64,000 bases of DNA from Sphingosinithalassobacter sp. CS137 (GCF_014334115.1 NZ_CP060494.1:2758501-2822500); one strand, 5' to 3'. Shown: positions 37,759 through 46,462, counted from the stretch's first letter. The notes: generated from the sequence alone by a model not told the origin. Program-made: numbers and translations.

Positions 37759-38184
37759 ATGTCGGACCTCACTCCCTTCCATGTCGCTTTCCCGGTCGAT
37801 GATCTGGATGCGGCGCGGCATTTCTACGGCACCGTGCTGGGCTGTCCCGAAGGACGCAGCGCCAGCGACTGGATCGACTTCGACCTGTTCGGCCACCAGA
37901 TCGTGGCGCATTGCGTCGGCCAGCGGCGCGAGGCGATCGCAGGGCACAATCCGGTCGACGGCCATTCGGTGCCGGTGCCGCATTTCGGCGTGGTGCTGCG
38001 GCCCGACGACTGGCGGGCGCTGGCCGATCGGCTGAAGGCGCAGGGCGTGGCGTTCGTGATCGAGCCCTACACCCGCTTCGCCGGCGAACCGGGTGAGCAA
38101 TCGACGATGTTCTTCCACGATCCGGCGGGCAATGCGCTCGAGTTCAAGGCGTTCGCCGACATGGGGCAGTTGTTCGCGAAATAG
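37759..38184 (+). CDS. VOC-family (glyoxalase/bleomycin-resistance fold) protein
   Basis: A 141-residue cytoplasmic protein with two beta-alpha-beta-beta-beta modules. Module 1 begins [20 protein letters not shown] and module 2 begins [18 protein letters not shown], ending in [15 protein letters not shown]. The His and Glu positions used as metal ligands (FHVAF, HFGVV, NALEF) are present, so a metal-dependent lyase or isomerase is likely. No substrate can be named. It follows the hydrolase by one base pair of non-coding sequence, in the same operon. Confidence 0.88.
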   Translation: MSDLTPFHVAFPVDDLDAARHFYGTVLGCPEGRSASDWIDFDLFGHQIVAHCVGQRREAIAGHNPVDGHSVPVPHFGVVLRPDDWRALADRLKAQGVAFVIEPYTRFAGEPGEQSTMFFHDPAGNALEFKAFADMGQLFAK

Positions 38185-38196
38185 CAGGGGGTGGAA

Positions 38197-40185
38197 ATGG
38201 CGGATGCAGGGACGCCGGGCGGGGGCCGGCTGGCAGTGGCGCTGATGCTGGCGGCGATGGCGCTTCCGGCGCAGGCGCAGGCGCAGGCGCTGCCTACGGT
38301 CGCAGCGGCGCAGCACGCAGTCTCCGGGCAGGTGCGGGTGGTTGGCGGCAACGTCGATCCCGCGATGCTCGACGTGCGGCTGAACGGCGAACCGGTGACG
38401 GTCGACGGCAGTGGCCGGATCGCCGGAGCGGTCGCTCGTGCCGAGCGCTACCAACTGCGCGTCGCGGGGGCAGCCGTTTTCCCCGCCACTTACGATTTCG
38501 CGGGCGCCGAGGTGGCCGGAGCCGACGGCGGGATCGTGCTGCCGCTGGTCGAGGCGGTGGCGCGGGCGCCCGGCCGCGTCGAACTCTTCTTCGGCGGCGA
38601 TGCGATGATCGGCCGCCGATTCGAAACGCCGATCTGGGGCGAGCCGGTGCGCGTTCGGCAGGCGACGCGAGCGGCCGACATGGCGGCGCTGCTCGCGCCG
38701 ATGCGGCCCTATTTCGAGTCCTCGAATCTGGCGTCGGTCAACCTTGAAACGGTGCTCGCCACCGCGACGCCCGGCGATGCCCCCGACAAGTCGGTGGTGT
38801 TTTTCACCCACAGCGACGCGGCGGGCGCGCTGGCCAGCGCGGGGATCGACTTCGTCACCCTCGGCAACAACCATGTCTACGACTATCTCGAGCCGGGCCT
38901 TGGCTCGACCGTCGCGGCGCTCGACACTGCTGGCCTTCGCTGGTCGGGCGCGGGTGCGAACGAGAGCGAGGCTCTGCGCGCCGCACGGATCGCTCTGGGC
39001 GGCAGCCGCTTCGCGATGCTTGGCTATGTCGGCTGGCAGGGCCGCGTCGAACCGAACCAGGTGGCGGGTCCGGACAAGGGCGGCGCGGCGTTCGGCACCG
39101 ACGCCAGCATCGCCGAGTCGGTGCGGCGCGAAGTGGCCGCCGGCTGGGCGCCGATCGTCCAGTATCACGGCAGCACCGAATATTCGGCCCGCCCGACGGA
39201 GATCAGCGAACGCCGGATGAAGCGCGCGATCGACGAAGGCGCGGCACTCGTCGTCGCGCACCATCCGCATGTGCCGCAGGGATTCGAACTCTACCGCGGC
39301 CGACTAATCGCCTATTCGCTGGGCAATTTCCTGTTCGACCAGTATTTTCCGGAGACGCACGGCAGCATCGCGCTGAAGGTCTGGATGGATGGCGACCGCC
39401 TGTTCCGGGCCGAGATCGTGCCTCTTCAGATTCTCGATTATCGGCCGGTCCCGGCGCTGGGCGGCTTTCGTCAGGCGATGCTGCGCCGGATCGTCGCGCT
39501 GTCCGCCGATCGCGCGACACCGATCGCGCTGGTCGGCGGGCATGGCGTCATCGTTCCGGAAGGCACCGCCGCTGCCGCGGGCTGTGCCCAGCCCTATGGT
39601 GCGGGGCTGATCGAAAACCGATTCCCGATCTCCGGAGCGCCCGGGCAGTGCAGTCGCGCCGCGGAGGTGGCGCGTGGCCGCGACCTGCTGATGCGCGGCG
39701 ACTTCGAGGCGGTTCGCTTCGACGATGCCGTCGACCGCAGCTGGGCGGCGACCGGAGCGACGCTCGCGTTCGAGCCGGTCGGACGATCGGGCGGAGTTGC
39801 GCTGGTGCTTCGCGCCAGCGGAACCGATGCGGCGTCGGTCGCACCCAAAAGCTATTTCCGCCCGGCTGGAGCGGGCCGATACAGTTTCGCCGGCTGGTTC
39901 AAAAGCGCGGCGCCGGCCCGGGTCGAGGCGCTGGTGCAGTTCCACCCGTCCGGCAGCGCGCGCTTCGAAGCCCTCGAAACCGCGCCCTGGCAATCGGTCG
40001 GCGCGGCCGAGATCGGCGGCGGCGACTGGCGGTTCTTCCGGTTCGACTTCACCGCCGAAGAGCGACTGCCGCTCCGTCCGATGCTTCGGCTGAGCGGCAC
40101 GACCGACGCGACCCTGGACGACGTCGCCTTCATCGCCTGGGACGAGAGCGATGGCGCGCCGGGAGACTGGTCGCACGGCGAGTGA
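38197..40185 (+). CDS. CapA-family (poly-gamma-glutamate synthesis/processing) protein, exported
   Basis: A 662-residue exported protein (hydrophobic 12-30, cut near AQAQ|ALPT). An N-terminal beta module (about 40-130) precedes the CapA/PgsA metallophosphoesterase-like domain (about 135-440): VELFFGGDAMIGRRFE, LASVNLETVL, DFVTLGNNHVYDYLEPG, VQYHGSTEYSARPTEISERR in part and ALVVAHHPHVPQGFELYRGR, then YSLGNFLFDQ. A C-terminal beta-sandwich (about 500-662) resembles a carbohydrate-binding module. CapA is known from poly-gamma-glutamate capsule operons, but capB and capC are absent. Next to two GGTs and a D-amino-acid dehydrogenase, breakdown rather than synthesis is the better inference. AGGGGG precedes ATG 38197. 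Confidence 0.88.
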   Translation: MADAGTPGGGRLAVALMLAAMALPAQAQAQALPTVAAAQHAVSGQVRVVGGNVDPAMLDVRLNGEPVTVDGSGRIAGAVARAERYQLRVAGAAVFPATYDFAGAEVAGADGGIVLPLVEAVARAPGRVELFFGGDAMIGRRFETPIWGEPVRVRQATRAADMAALLAPMRPYFESSNLASVNLETVLATATPGDAPDKSVVFFTHSDAAGALASAGIDFVTLGNNHVYDYLEPGLGSTVAALDTAGLRWSGAGANESEALRAARIALGGSRFAMLGYVGWQGRVEPNQVAGPDKGGAAFGTDASIAESVRREVAAGWAPIVQYHGSTEYSARPTEISERRMKRAIDEGAALVVAHHPHVPQGFELYRGRLIAYSLGNFLFDQYFPETHGSIALKVWMDGDRLFRAEIVPLQILDYRPVPALGGFRQAMLRRIVALSADRATPIALVGGHGVIVPEGTAAAAGCAQPYGAGLIENRFPISGAPGQCSRAAEVARGRDLLMRGDFEAVRFDDAVDRSWAATGATLAFEPVGRSGGVALVLRASGTDAASVAPKSYFRPAGAGRYSFAGWFKSAAPARVEALVQFHPSGSARFEALETAPWQSVGAAEIGGGDWRFFRFDFTAEERLPLRPMLRLSGTTDATLDDVAFIAWDESDGAPGDWSHGE

Positions 40186-40203
40186 GGGGGCCTTCCGCTT
40201 CGT

Positions 40204-40246
40204 GCGAGGGGAGCGGCGTGGCGATCCGCCACTGCGCTCCCCTCGC
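40204..40246. terminator. Large bidirectional hairpin between convergent capA and TBDR genes
   Basis: GCGAGGGGAGCG (40204-40215) pairs perfectly with CGCTCCCCTCGC (40235-40246), and inside it GTGGCG pairs with CGCCAC around an ATC loop. The 18 pairs make a very stable hairpin in both transcripts. There is no T-run on either side, so it may act through pausing or as an mRNA 3' stabiliser. Confidence 0.75.
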
Positions 40247-40276
40247 AGAATGCGCCGGTAGTGCGGCTCCGCGCCC

Positions 40277-42454
40277 TTAGAAGCTGATCCGTGCCGCGAG
40301 GCGGATGTCGCGCCCGGCGAGCGGCACGAAATCCTTGGTGAACGACGCGTGGCGACGCGCCTCGACATCGAAGATGTTGTTCGCCGAAAGCGTCAGGACC
40401 GTTTCGCTGCGCGCGAACGGGCGCCAGTTGACCGAGGCGTTGACGAAAGTGAACGCATCGGTCGGCGTCTCGAACGCCGCGACGCGGGTCTGCTCGGTGA
40501 CATGCTCGACTTCCACCCGGCCGCCGAAGGCGCCGGCCGTGGCCGATAGACCACCCAGCACGCGCAGCGGCGGGATGCGGGGAACCGGTGAATCGCTGTC
40601 GGTAAGCTCGGCATTCACATAATCGGCGACCACGTTCGCCGTCAGGCCGAAGCTTTCGCTGTTCACGATCTGCGCGGTCACTTCGCCTTCGGCGCCATAG
40701 TAGCGCGCGTCGGCTTGGGCATATTGGAACAGCGGCAGTTCGTCGGCTTCCAGCCCGGTATCGACTTCGTAGATATAATCGTCGAACCAGGTGGCATAGG
40801 CGCTGATCTGGAAGGTCAGCGGCCCGGTGGCGCCCCGCGCGAACACTTCGGCGCCCCAGCTCTTTTCGGTATCGAAATAGGGATTGCCGACTTCGAATGC
40901 CTGGGTGGCAATGTGCGGGCCGTTCGAGAACAGCTCCTCGGCCGAAGGCGCGCGCACCGCGCGCGAGCCGGTGGCGCCGATGCGGATGCCGGGCGCGACT
41001 GCATAGGTGAGGCTCACCGCGCCCGAGAAGGCGTCGAAGTTGCGATCGACGGCGATGATCTCCTGATCGTCTTCGAGCCCGATCGCCACGCTGTTCGACC
41101 GTACGCCCGTGTGCTCGTAACGGCCGGCGAATTCGAGCCCCAGCGCGCCGAAATCGAGTTCCTGCAGCGCGAAGATGCCGTACTGGTCAGTGACGTTGGC
41201 CGGCACGAAAGCTTCGGCGCCCACCGCCGCAAAGTCGCGCGTATAGCCCTGGAAGCCGATCACGCCCCGCCAGTTGCCGCGATCCGCCTGCACAAGCTCG
41301 AGACGCCCTTCGAAAGCCTCGGAATTGAACACGGTCCCGACTTCGTCGCCTTCGAACTCGGTGTGCTCATAGTCGGCGAAGCCGACGCGAACGCGGATCT
41401 GATCGAGAAAGCTGCCGCCGACGTTCACTTCGCCGCGCATGTCGGCGCGGAACTGCTCAATGCCGATGGTGACGGCTTCCTCGCCGTGCTCGTGACCTTC
41501 CTCTTCCTCGGGCTCCTCTTCGCCTTCCTCGTGGTGATGATGCGCCCCGGGGCGGGCGGGCACGCCATAGTCGCTGTTGTAGTAGCCCAGCGAGAAACCG
41601 AGGCTGCCGCCGTCGTTCACGATCGCAAGGCCGGTGCCCAGCGTGTAGGTTTCGGTGGCACTGTTGGGCAGGCGACCGCGCTGGTCGGCGAGTTCGAGCG
41701 CTTCCTCGGCCTCGTCGAGATGGCCTTCCTCCGCCTCTTCCTCGGCGATCTCGAGCTGCTCGGCGCGAAGCTCGGGCGACAGGACATAGCCGCCCACGCG
41801 CAGATCGTCGGTCTTGCGATAGCTGCCGTCGACGTGGAACACGATCGAAGGGGCCAGTGACACGTCCGCCGCGCCGCCGATGCTGCGCTCGTCAGCCGCC
41901 GAACCGAGCGTGCCGATCGCATCGACGTGGAAGCCGTTCTCGGGCGCGGCACGCGGGATGCGGCGATCGATCACATTGACCGCGCCGCCGATCGCCTGAC
42001 TGCCGAACAGCAGCACCGCGGGGCCACGCAGGATCTCGATCCGCTCGGCGGTGAGCGGATCGATCGTCACCCCATGATCGGTCGAGGTGTTCGACACGTC
42101 GAGCGAGCCCAGGCCGTCGGTGAGCACGCGCACGCGCTCGCCTTGGAACCCGCGGATGACGGGGCGCGAGGCGCCGGGGCTGAACGACGTGGCCGAAACG
42201 CCGGGCTGGCTGACGAGCGTATCGCCGATCTGCGGGCGGATATCGCGGATCAGCTCCTCGCCCGAAACGACAGTGGTGCCGGCCAGCACGTCGAGGTCGC
42301 GTACATAGGGCGCGGTGACGACGAGCGCTTCCGATTGCTCGCCATGGACGACGTCGCGCTGTTGCTGCGCTGGCGCATCCTGCCCGCCGGTTTGAGCGAA
42401 TGCCGGCGGCGCGACGAATGCCGCGGAGGCGAGCAGCAGACCGAGGGTGCGCAT
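40277..42454 (-). CDS. ZnuD-like TonB-dependent receptor with His/Glu-rich insertion
   Basis: A 725-residue outer-membrane receptor, shorter than the other two in the window. Signal peptide (cut near AFAQ|TGGQ), plug (about 45-165: SEALVVTAPYVRDLDVLAGT, SRPVIRGFQGERVRVLTDGL, IEILRGPAVLLFGSQAIGGA) and barrel ending in AARISF. Two charged insertions stand out: residues ~234-256 rich in Glu, and ~304-326 with HHHH, EEGEEEPEEEEG and HEHGEE. Such His-rich extracellular loops mark zinc receptors of the ZnuD type. Start 42454 has GGAGA eight bases upstream, and two Zur-like boxes lie further up. It is convergent with capA and is probably independent of the D-amino-acid genes. Confidence 0.92.
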   Translation of the reverse strand: MRTLGLLLASAAFVAPPAFAQTGGQDAPAQQQRDVVHGEQSEALVVTAPYVRDLDVLAGTTVVSGEELIRDIRPQIGDTLVSQPGVSATSFSPGASRPVIRGFQGERVRVLTDGLGSLDVSNTSTDHGVTIDPLTAERIEILRGPAVLLFGSQAIGGAVNVIDRRIPRAAPENGFHVDAIGTLGSAADERSIGGAADVSLAPSIVFHVDGSYRKTDDLRVGGYVLSPELRAEQLEIAEEEAEEGHLDEAEEALELADQRGRLPNSATETYTLGTGLAIVNDGGSLGFSLGYYNSDYGVPARPGAHHHHEEGEEEPEEEEGHEHGEEAVTIGIEQFRADMRGEVNVGGSFLDQIRVRVGFADYEHTEFEGDEVGTVFNSEAFEGRLELVQADRGNWRGVIGFQGYTRDFAAVGAEAFVPANVTDQYGIFALQELDFGALGLEFAGRYEHTGVRSNSVAIGLEDDQEIIAVDRNFDAFSGAVSLTYAVAPGIRIGATGSRAVRAPSAEELFSNGPHIATQAFEVGNPYFDTEKSWGAEVFARGATGPLTFQISAYATWFDDYIYEVDTGLEADELPLFQYAQADARYYGAEGEVTAQIVNSESFGLTANVVADYVNAELTDSDSPVPRIPPLRVLGGLSATAGAFGGRVEVEHVTEQTRVAAFETPTDAFTFVNASVNWRPFARSETVLTLSANNIFDVEARRHASFTKDFVPLAGRDIRLAARISF

Positions 42455-42488
42455 GTGAGTCTCCATGATCTTGGGCCGCTGAAACGAT

Positions 42489-42500
42489 ATGGTACAACGT
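42489..42500 (-). promoter_or_regulatory. Zur-like box, proximal
   Basis: ATGGTACAACGT matches the palindromic Zur core ATGTTATAACAT at nine of twelve bases and sits 35 bp before the TBDR start. It overlaps a perfect GGTAC-N3-GTACC inverted repeat (42491-42503). Together with the distal box and the His-rich receptor this supports zinc repression. Confidence 0.5.
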
Positions 42501-42568
42501 ACCTGAATCGTTCCGAGCACGATGGCGTGGGCGAGTGCTGTTAGCGCGCGTGAGCAACTGCGGCAAGC

Positions 42569-42580
42569 ATGTTATACCAT
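42569..42580 (-). promoter_or_regulatory. Zur-like box, distal
   Basis: ATGTTATACCAT (plus strand), read as ATGGTATAACAT on the minus strand, matches the Zur core ATGTTATAACAT at eleven of twelve bases. It lies 115 bp upstream of the ZnuD-like receptor start. The local sequence is AT-rich against a very GC-rich background. Confidence 0.55.
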
Positions 42581-43097
42581 CGCATCGTGGAGGATTGTGC
42601 CACCGCGCCCACGCGGTGCCTGCTGCCTGCCGACGATCGCGAGGCGCACGGAGACCGAGGAGCCAAGCCCAGGCCGATCCGGCGGCCGTTGAGCCCTGCG
42701 GTGCGTGGTCCGAGCGGAAACCACGGAAAACCGCCGAAGGTCGCACAAAGGTCGCACCTCAACGCGTGCGCGCGTGCCCGCGCGCATATGGGCCCCGTTT
42801 CGACGCACACGCGCTCCGGCTCCGGAAACGGTGCGGAGGGGCAGGCCGAAGCGAGCGTGTGACATGGATGTCCTCCGAACGGGGACTCTCCCGATATGCG
42901 TGATCGGGGCCTGTAGGACAGCGAAATCTTCGTTGTCCGTGGCGAAATGCCTCGAGAGGCGAGCGGGTCGCCAGGCGGACAATCAATGGCAGCGTGGTCG
43001 AGGCTCGAGCTCCCCGATGCCGCCGGGCCGAGACGGCCGACGTGGTGCCAGCCGGGCCGCAGGTCAGACCTCGAAAGAGCGCGCCGGGCGGCTGCGG
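42581..43097. other. Gene-free stretch upstream of SxxK hydrolase 1
   Basis: About 500 bp between the Zur-like region and the TTGACA promoter at 43098. Open frames exist in several frames, but they have no motifs and show the repetitive Arg/Pro/Ala composition expected of GC-rich non-coding DNA. I see no RNA gene, repeat or terminator here. Confidence 0.5.
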
Positions 43098-43122
43098 TTG
43101 ACAATTTTTCCGATCGGGATCA
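43098..43122 (+). promoter_or_regulatory. Shared operator site A in the promoter of SxxK hydrolase 1
   Basis: TTGACA (43098-43103) is a consensus -35. Directly downstream, at 43106-43122, lies TTTTCCGATCGGGATCA, one of the copies of the window's shared motif (TCC-N5-GGA core). The motif fills the -35/-10 spacer, a classic repressor position. The gene's start codon is 79 bp further on. Confidence 0.75.
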
Positions 43123-43200
43123 AGATTTCATTCCGGGATAGTAATGCGACAAGTTGGGCCGATGCCGAAACGCCCAGGCACGATCGGAGGGGGAGTTACC

Positions 43201-45207
43201 GTGGGACTTCGCAAGCTTTTCATCACCGCCATGCTGATCCTGCTCGCAGGCGTCGGCGTGGGCGTTGCGCAGGACTCGCTGACGCCGCCGACAGTGCCCG
43301 CTCCGGCTATGCAAGGCGTTTCGCCGGCGCCTGATCTTCCCTCGCCCGGCGCCGGCGAAGCACTGACGCGGGAGGATCTCGACGCCTGGCTCGACGGAAT
43401 GGTGCCCTACGCACTGCGCACCGGCGATCTTGCCGGGGCTGTGATCGTGGTGGTGAAGGACGGGCAGGTGCTCACCAGCCGCGGCTATGGCTATGCCGAC
43501 GTCGAGGATCGCACGCCGGTCGATCCGGCGAGCACGCTGTTCCGCCCCGGATCGGTTTCGAAGCTCTTCACCTGGACGGCAGTGATGCAGCTCGTCGAAC
43601 AGGGCAAGATCGATCTCGACGCCGATGTGAACCAGTATCTCGACTTCGAGATTCCCGCGAAGAACGGCCAGCCGGTGACGATGCGCCAGATCATGACGCA
43701 CACTGCGGGATTCGAGGAACAGGGCAAGGGGCTGATCTTCTTCGACGCCGAGGATATCCAGCCACTTGGTCCGTTCCTCGCCGACAACATCCCTGAGCGG
43801 ATCTTCGAGCCCGGCACGACTCCCGCCTATTCCAACTATGCGACTGCGCTCGCCGGCTATATCGTCCAGCGCCTCTCGGGCGAGCCGTTCGACGACTATG
43901 TCGACCGCCACATCTTCACGCCGCTCGGCATGGAGAATTCGACGATGCGGCAGCCGCTGCCCGAGCGGCTCCAGGGCCAGATGGCCACCGGCTATCGGCT
44001 CGGCAGCGGCGAGGGGCAGGAGTTCGAGATCGTCGGTCCGGCCCCCGCGGGAAGCCTGTCGTCGACCGGCGACGACATGGCGAACTTCATGATCGCGCAT
44101 CTCCAGAACGGCGAATTCAACGGCAACCGCATCCTGCAGGCGGAAACCGCCCGCATGATGCACGATACGCCGCTCACGCTGATGCCGCCGCTCAATCGCA
44201 TGCAGCTCGGCTTTTACGAAAGCGACATCAACGGCCGCGACGTGATTTCGCACGGCGGCGACACGATGTTCTTTCACAGCGAGCTGCACCTGTTCCTGGA
44301 CGAGCATGTCGGCTTCTTCCTGTCGGTGAACAGCACCGGCCGCGATGGCGCCGCCGGCACGATCCGGACGATCCTGTTCGAGGAATTCGCCGACCGCTAT
44401 TTCCCGGGGCCGGAGATCACGACTCGCGTCGACCAGGAAACCGCCGTCGAGCACGCGCGGATGCTGGCCGGCAACTGGCAGCCGTCGCGCCGGTTCGCGA
44501 GCAGCTTCATGGCGATCGGCGGGTTGCTGAGCCAGGTGACCATCGCCCCCGACGGCGAGGGCGGGCTGGTGATCCCGTTCCTGCAAGGCGAGGACGGCCA
44601 GCCGCGCCAATGGGTGGAGGTCGAGCCTTTCGTCTGGAAGGACCGGAACAGCCATGAGCTGCTGGCGGCCAAGGTGGTGGACGGCAAGGTCGTGCGCGTC
44701 GCGGTGGGCTCGTGGGCGCCGTTCACCGTGTTCGACCGCGTGCCCGCGTCCGTCTCTGCGAGCTGGCTGCTGCCGGCGCTCTACTTCGCGCTCGCGGTGC
44801 TCGCGCTGACGGTGCTGCTGTGGCCGATCCGCGCGCTGGTCCGCCGCTATTATCGCGCGCCGCTGGGGCTCACCGGGCGCGTGCTGCTGGCGCATCGCCT
44901 GTCGCGGCTGTTCGCACTGCTGATCCTGGCGGTGTTCCTCGGCTGGATCTGGGCGATCAGCGCGATGAGTTCGGACCTGACGCTGTTCAGCTCGGCGATG
45001 GACCCGTGGCTGTGGCTGCTCCAGATCGCCGGCCTGATCGCGTTCGTCGGCGGAACCGGCGTGATGGCCTGGAACGTCTGGGTGGCGTTCCAGGCGAAGC
45101 GGCGCTGGACCGCCAGGCTGTGGAGCATCTGTCTGCTGATCGCGGCGCTGGTGCTGCTGTGGATCGCGCTCCAGTTCAACCTGCTGGCCTTCTCGGTCCA
45201 GTTCTGA
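43201..45207 (+). CDS. Serine hydrolase (class C beta-lactamase/DD-peptidase fold) 1 with four C-terminal TM helices
   Basis: A 668-residue membrane-linked enzyme. A signal segment (7-22) leads to the penicillin-binding-like domain (about 55-400). The SxxK motif is FRPGSVSKLF (Ser118), the YxN is AYSNYATAL and the KTG equivalent is VISHGGDTMF. The rest is unusual: residues ~415-540 form a beta module, then four hydrophobic helices (WLLPALYFALAVLALTVLLW and three more) end the protein. GTG 43201 is chosen because GGAGGGGGAG lies seven bases before it; in-frame ATGs upstream lack this. Relatives are D-aminopeptidases or esterases. Its promoter has shared site A. Confidence 0.88.
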   Translation: MGLRKLFITAMLILLAGVGVGVAQDSLTPPTVPAPAMQGVSPAPDLPSPGAGEALTREDLDAWLDGMVPYALRTGDLAGAVIVVVKDGQVLTSRGYGYADVEDRTPVDPASTLFRPGSVSKLFTWTAVMQLVEQGKIDLDADVNQYLDFEIPAKNGQPVTMRQIMTHTAGFEEQGKGLIFFDAEDIQPLGPFLADNIPERIFEPGTTPAYSNYATALAGYIVQRLSGEPFDDYVDRHIFTPLGMENSTMRQPLPERLQGQMATGYRLGSGEGQEFEIVGPAPAGSLSSTGDDMANFMIAHLQNGEFNGNRILQAETARMMHDTPLTLMPPLNRMQLGFYESDINGRDVISHGGDTMFFHSELHLFLDEHVGFFLSVNSTGRDGAAGTIRTILFEEFADRYFPGPEITTRVDQETAVEHARMLAGNWQPSRRFASSFMAIGGLLSQVTIAPDGEGGLVIPFLQGEDGQPRQWVEVEPFVWKDRNSHELLAAKVVDGKVVRVAVGSWAPFTVFDRVPASVSASWLLPALYFALAVLALTVLLWPIRALVRRYYRAPLGLTGRVLLAHRLSRLFALLILAVFLGWIWAISAMSSDLTLFSSAMDPWLWLLQIAGLIAFVGGTGVMAWNVWVAFQAKRRWTARLWSICLLIAALVLLWIALQFNLLAFSVQF

Positions 45208-45210
45208 GCC

Positions 45211-45239
45211 GGTGCGCGCGGCGACCGGCCGCGCGCACC
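45211..45239 (+). terminator. GC-rich hairpin after SxxK hydrolase 1
   Basis: GGTGCGCGCGGC and GCCGCGCGCACC form a perfect 12-pair stem with a five-base loop, starting four bases past the TGA. No T-run follows. Position and stability suggest transcription termination before the dgcN promoter. Confidence 0.7.
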
Positions 45240-45272
45240 GCTCCGGCGGCTTGCGCAATGAGCCGAGGGCGA

Positions 45273-45295
45273 TTGACATTCTCCGTTCAGGACAT
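45273..45295 (+). promoter_or_regulatory. Shared operator site B in the dgcN promoter
   Basis: TTGACA at 45273-45278 is followed immediately by TTCTCCGTTCAGGACAT (45279-45295), another copy of the shared motif, with TATTGT or ATTGTT as a possible -10 just after it. It drives the dgcN-ykvI-hydrolase operon. Confidence 0.75.
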
Positions 45296-45388
45296 ATTGT
45301 TTCTGTGTAGAGAAGTTGCTGCGGGCCCATCGGTTTCCGGGAGCGGCGATGCGGAGATGAACATGCACCCAACCGACGAGGCGCCGCG

Positions 45389-46462
45389 ATGAGCATTGCA
45401 AAAGCCGAGCGCGCCGAGCGCTGGACCGAGACCGAGGCCGAGCCGATGGCGGCCGGCACGCTGCCGACGCCCTATCTGCTGTTCCTGGGCGACGTGACTT
45501 CGCCCGGATTCGCCAAGACCGCGTTCGGACTTCGCGACTGGGCGAGCGACCGCTGCGTCGGCGAATTCGCGCTGCCGGGAGGGGCGGTTTCGACAGGGCT
45601 TCCGGCGATGACGCCGCGCGAAGCCTATGCACAGGGCGCGCGGGCGCTGGTGATCGGCGTCGCCAACATCGGCGGCGTGATTCCCCGCTCGTGGCTGCCG
45701 CCGCTCGTCGAGGCGCTCGAGGCGGGGCTCGATATCATCGCCGGCATGCACTCGCGGCTGGCCGACATTCCCGAAGTGAATGCGGCGGCGACGCGGCTGG
45801 GCCGGCGGCTGATCGACGTGCGCCGGGCGCCGACCGACCTTCCGATCGCGACCGGCCGCAAGCGCAGCGGCAAGCGCATCCTGACGGTGGGCACCGATTG
45901 CGCGCTGGGCAAGAAATATGCCGCGCTGGCAATCGCCAGGGGCCTTGCAGACCGCGGCGTGGCCGCCGATTTCCGCGCGAGCGGCCAGACCGGCATCCTG
46001 ATCGCCGGCAGCGGCATCCCCATGGACGCGGTCGTGGCGGACTTCGCGGCCGGCGCGGCCGAGCAGCTGAGCCCGGACGCCGCGGCCGATCATTGGGATG
46101 TGATAGAAGGCCAGGGGTCGCTGTTCCACCCCTCGTTCGCCGGCGTGTCGCTGGCGCTGCTGCACGGCAGCCAGCCCGATGTGTTCGTGGTATGCCACCA
46201 GCCCGGGCGGGAGCAGATGCTGGGGATGGAGGCCTTTGCGGTGCCGCCGATCGAGGCAGTGATCGAACAGACCGTCGCGCTGGGGCGGCTGACCAATCCG
46301 GCGATCCGCTGCGGCGGGGTGTCGCTCAACACCGCGCACCTCTCGCCCGGCGAGGCCGAGGCGCTGATCGCGGCTGAGAGCGACCGGCTGGGGCTGCCGG
46401 CGGCCGATCCGATCCGCCGCGGCCCTGCGTTCGACGCGCTGCTCGATTTCTGTCTCGCATGA
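45389..46462 (+). CDS. dgcN: DUF1611 protein, D-glutamate N-acetyltransferase DgcN family
   Basis: A 357-residue cytoplasmic protein. DUF1611 members have an N-terminal Rossmann-like domain and a C-terminal P-loop domain; the P-loop here is VGTDCALGKKYAAL (residues ~168-180). Other family motifs are VANIGGVIPRSWLPPLVEAL, IAGMHSRLADIPEV and VIEGQGSLFHPSFAGVSLAL. The family includes DgcN, which acetylates D-glutamate as the first step of D-glutamate catabolism in marine bacteria. A dgcA-type gene lies 4.4 kb away under the same operator, which supports that role. The stop overlaps ykvI as ATGA. A short frame (45357-45392) overlaps its start. Confidence 0.88.
   Translation: MSIAKAERAERWTETEAEPMAAGTLPTPYLLFLGDVTSPGFAKTAFGLRDWASDRCVGEFALPGGAVSTGLPAMTPREAYAQGARALVIGVANIGGVIPRSWLPPLVEALEAGLDIIAGMHSRLADIPEVNAAATRLGRRLIDVRRAPTDLPIATGRKRSGKRILTVGTDCALGKKYAALAIARGLADRGVAADFRASGQTGILIAGSGIPMDAVVADFAAGAAEQLSPDAAADHWDVIEGQGSLFHPSFAGVSLALLHGSQPDVFVVCHQPGREQMLGMEAFAVPPIEAVIEQTVALGRLTNPAIRCGGVSLNTAHLSPGEAEALIAAESDRLGLPAADPIRRGPAFDALLDFCLA

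Noticed and set aside
38197..40185. CapA as evidence of a poly-gamma-glutamate capsule synthesis operon
   Set aside because: The ligase and export partners capB and capC are absent and the neighbours are catabolic, so synthesis is not supported.
42541..43104. Several 60-190-codon frames in the gap before SxxK hydrolase 1
   Set aside because: They overlap one another in most frames, lack ribosome-binding sites and have only Arg/Pro/Ala-rich sequence.
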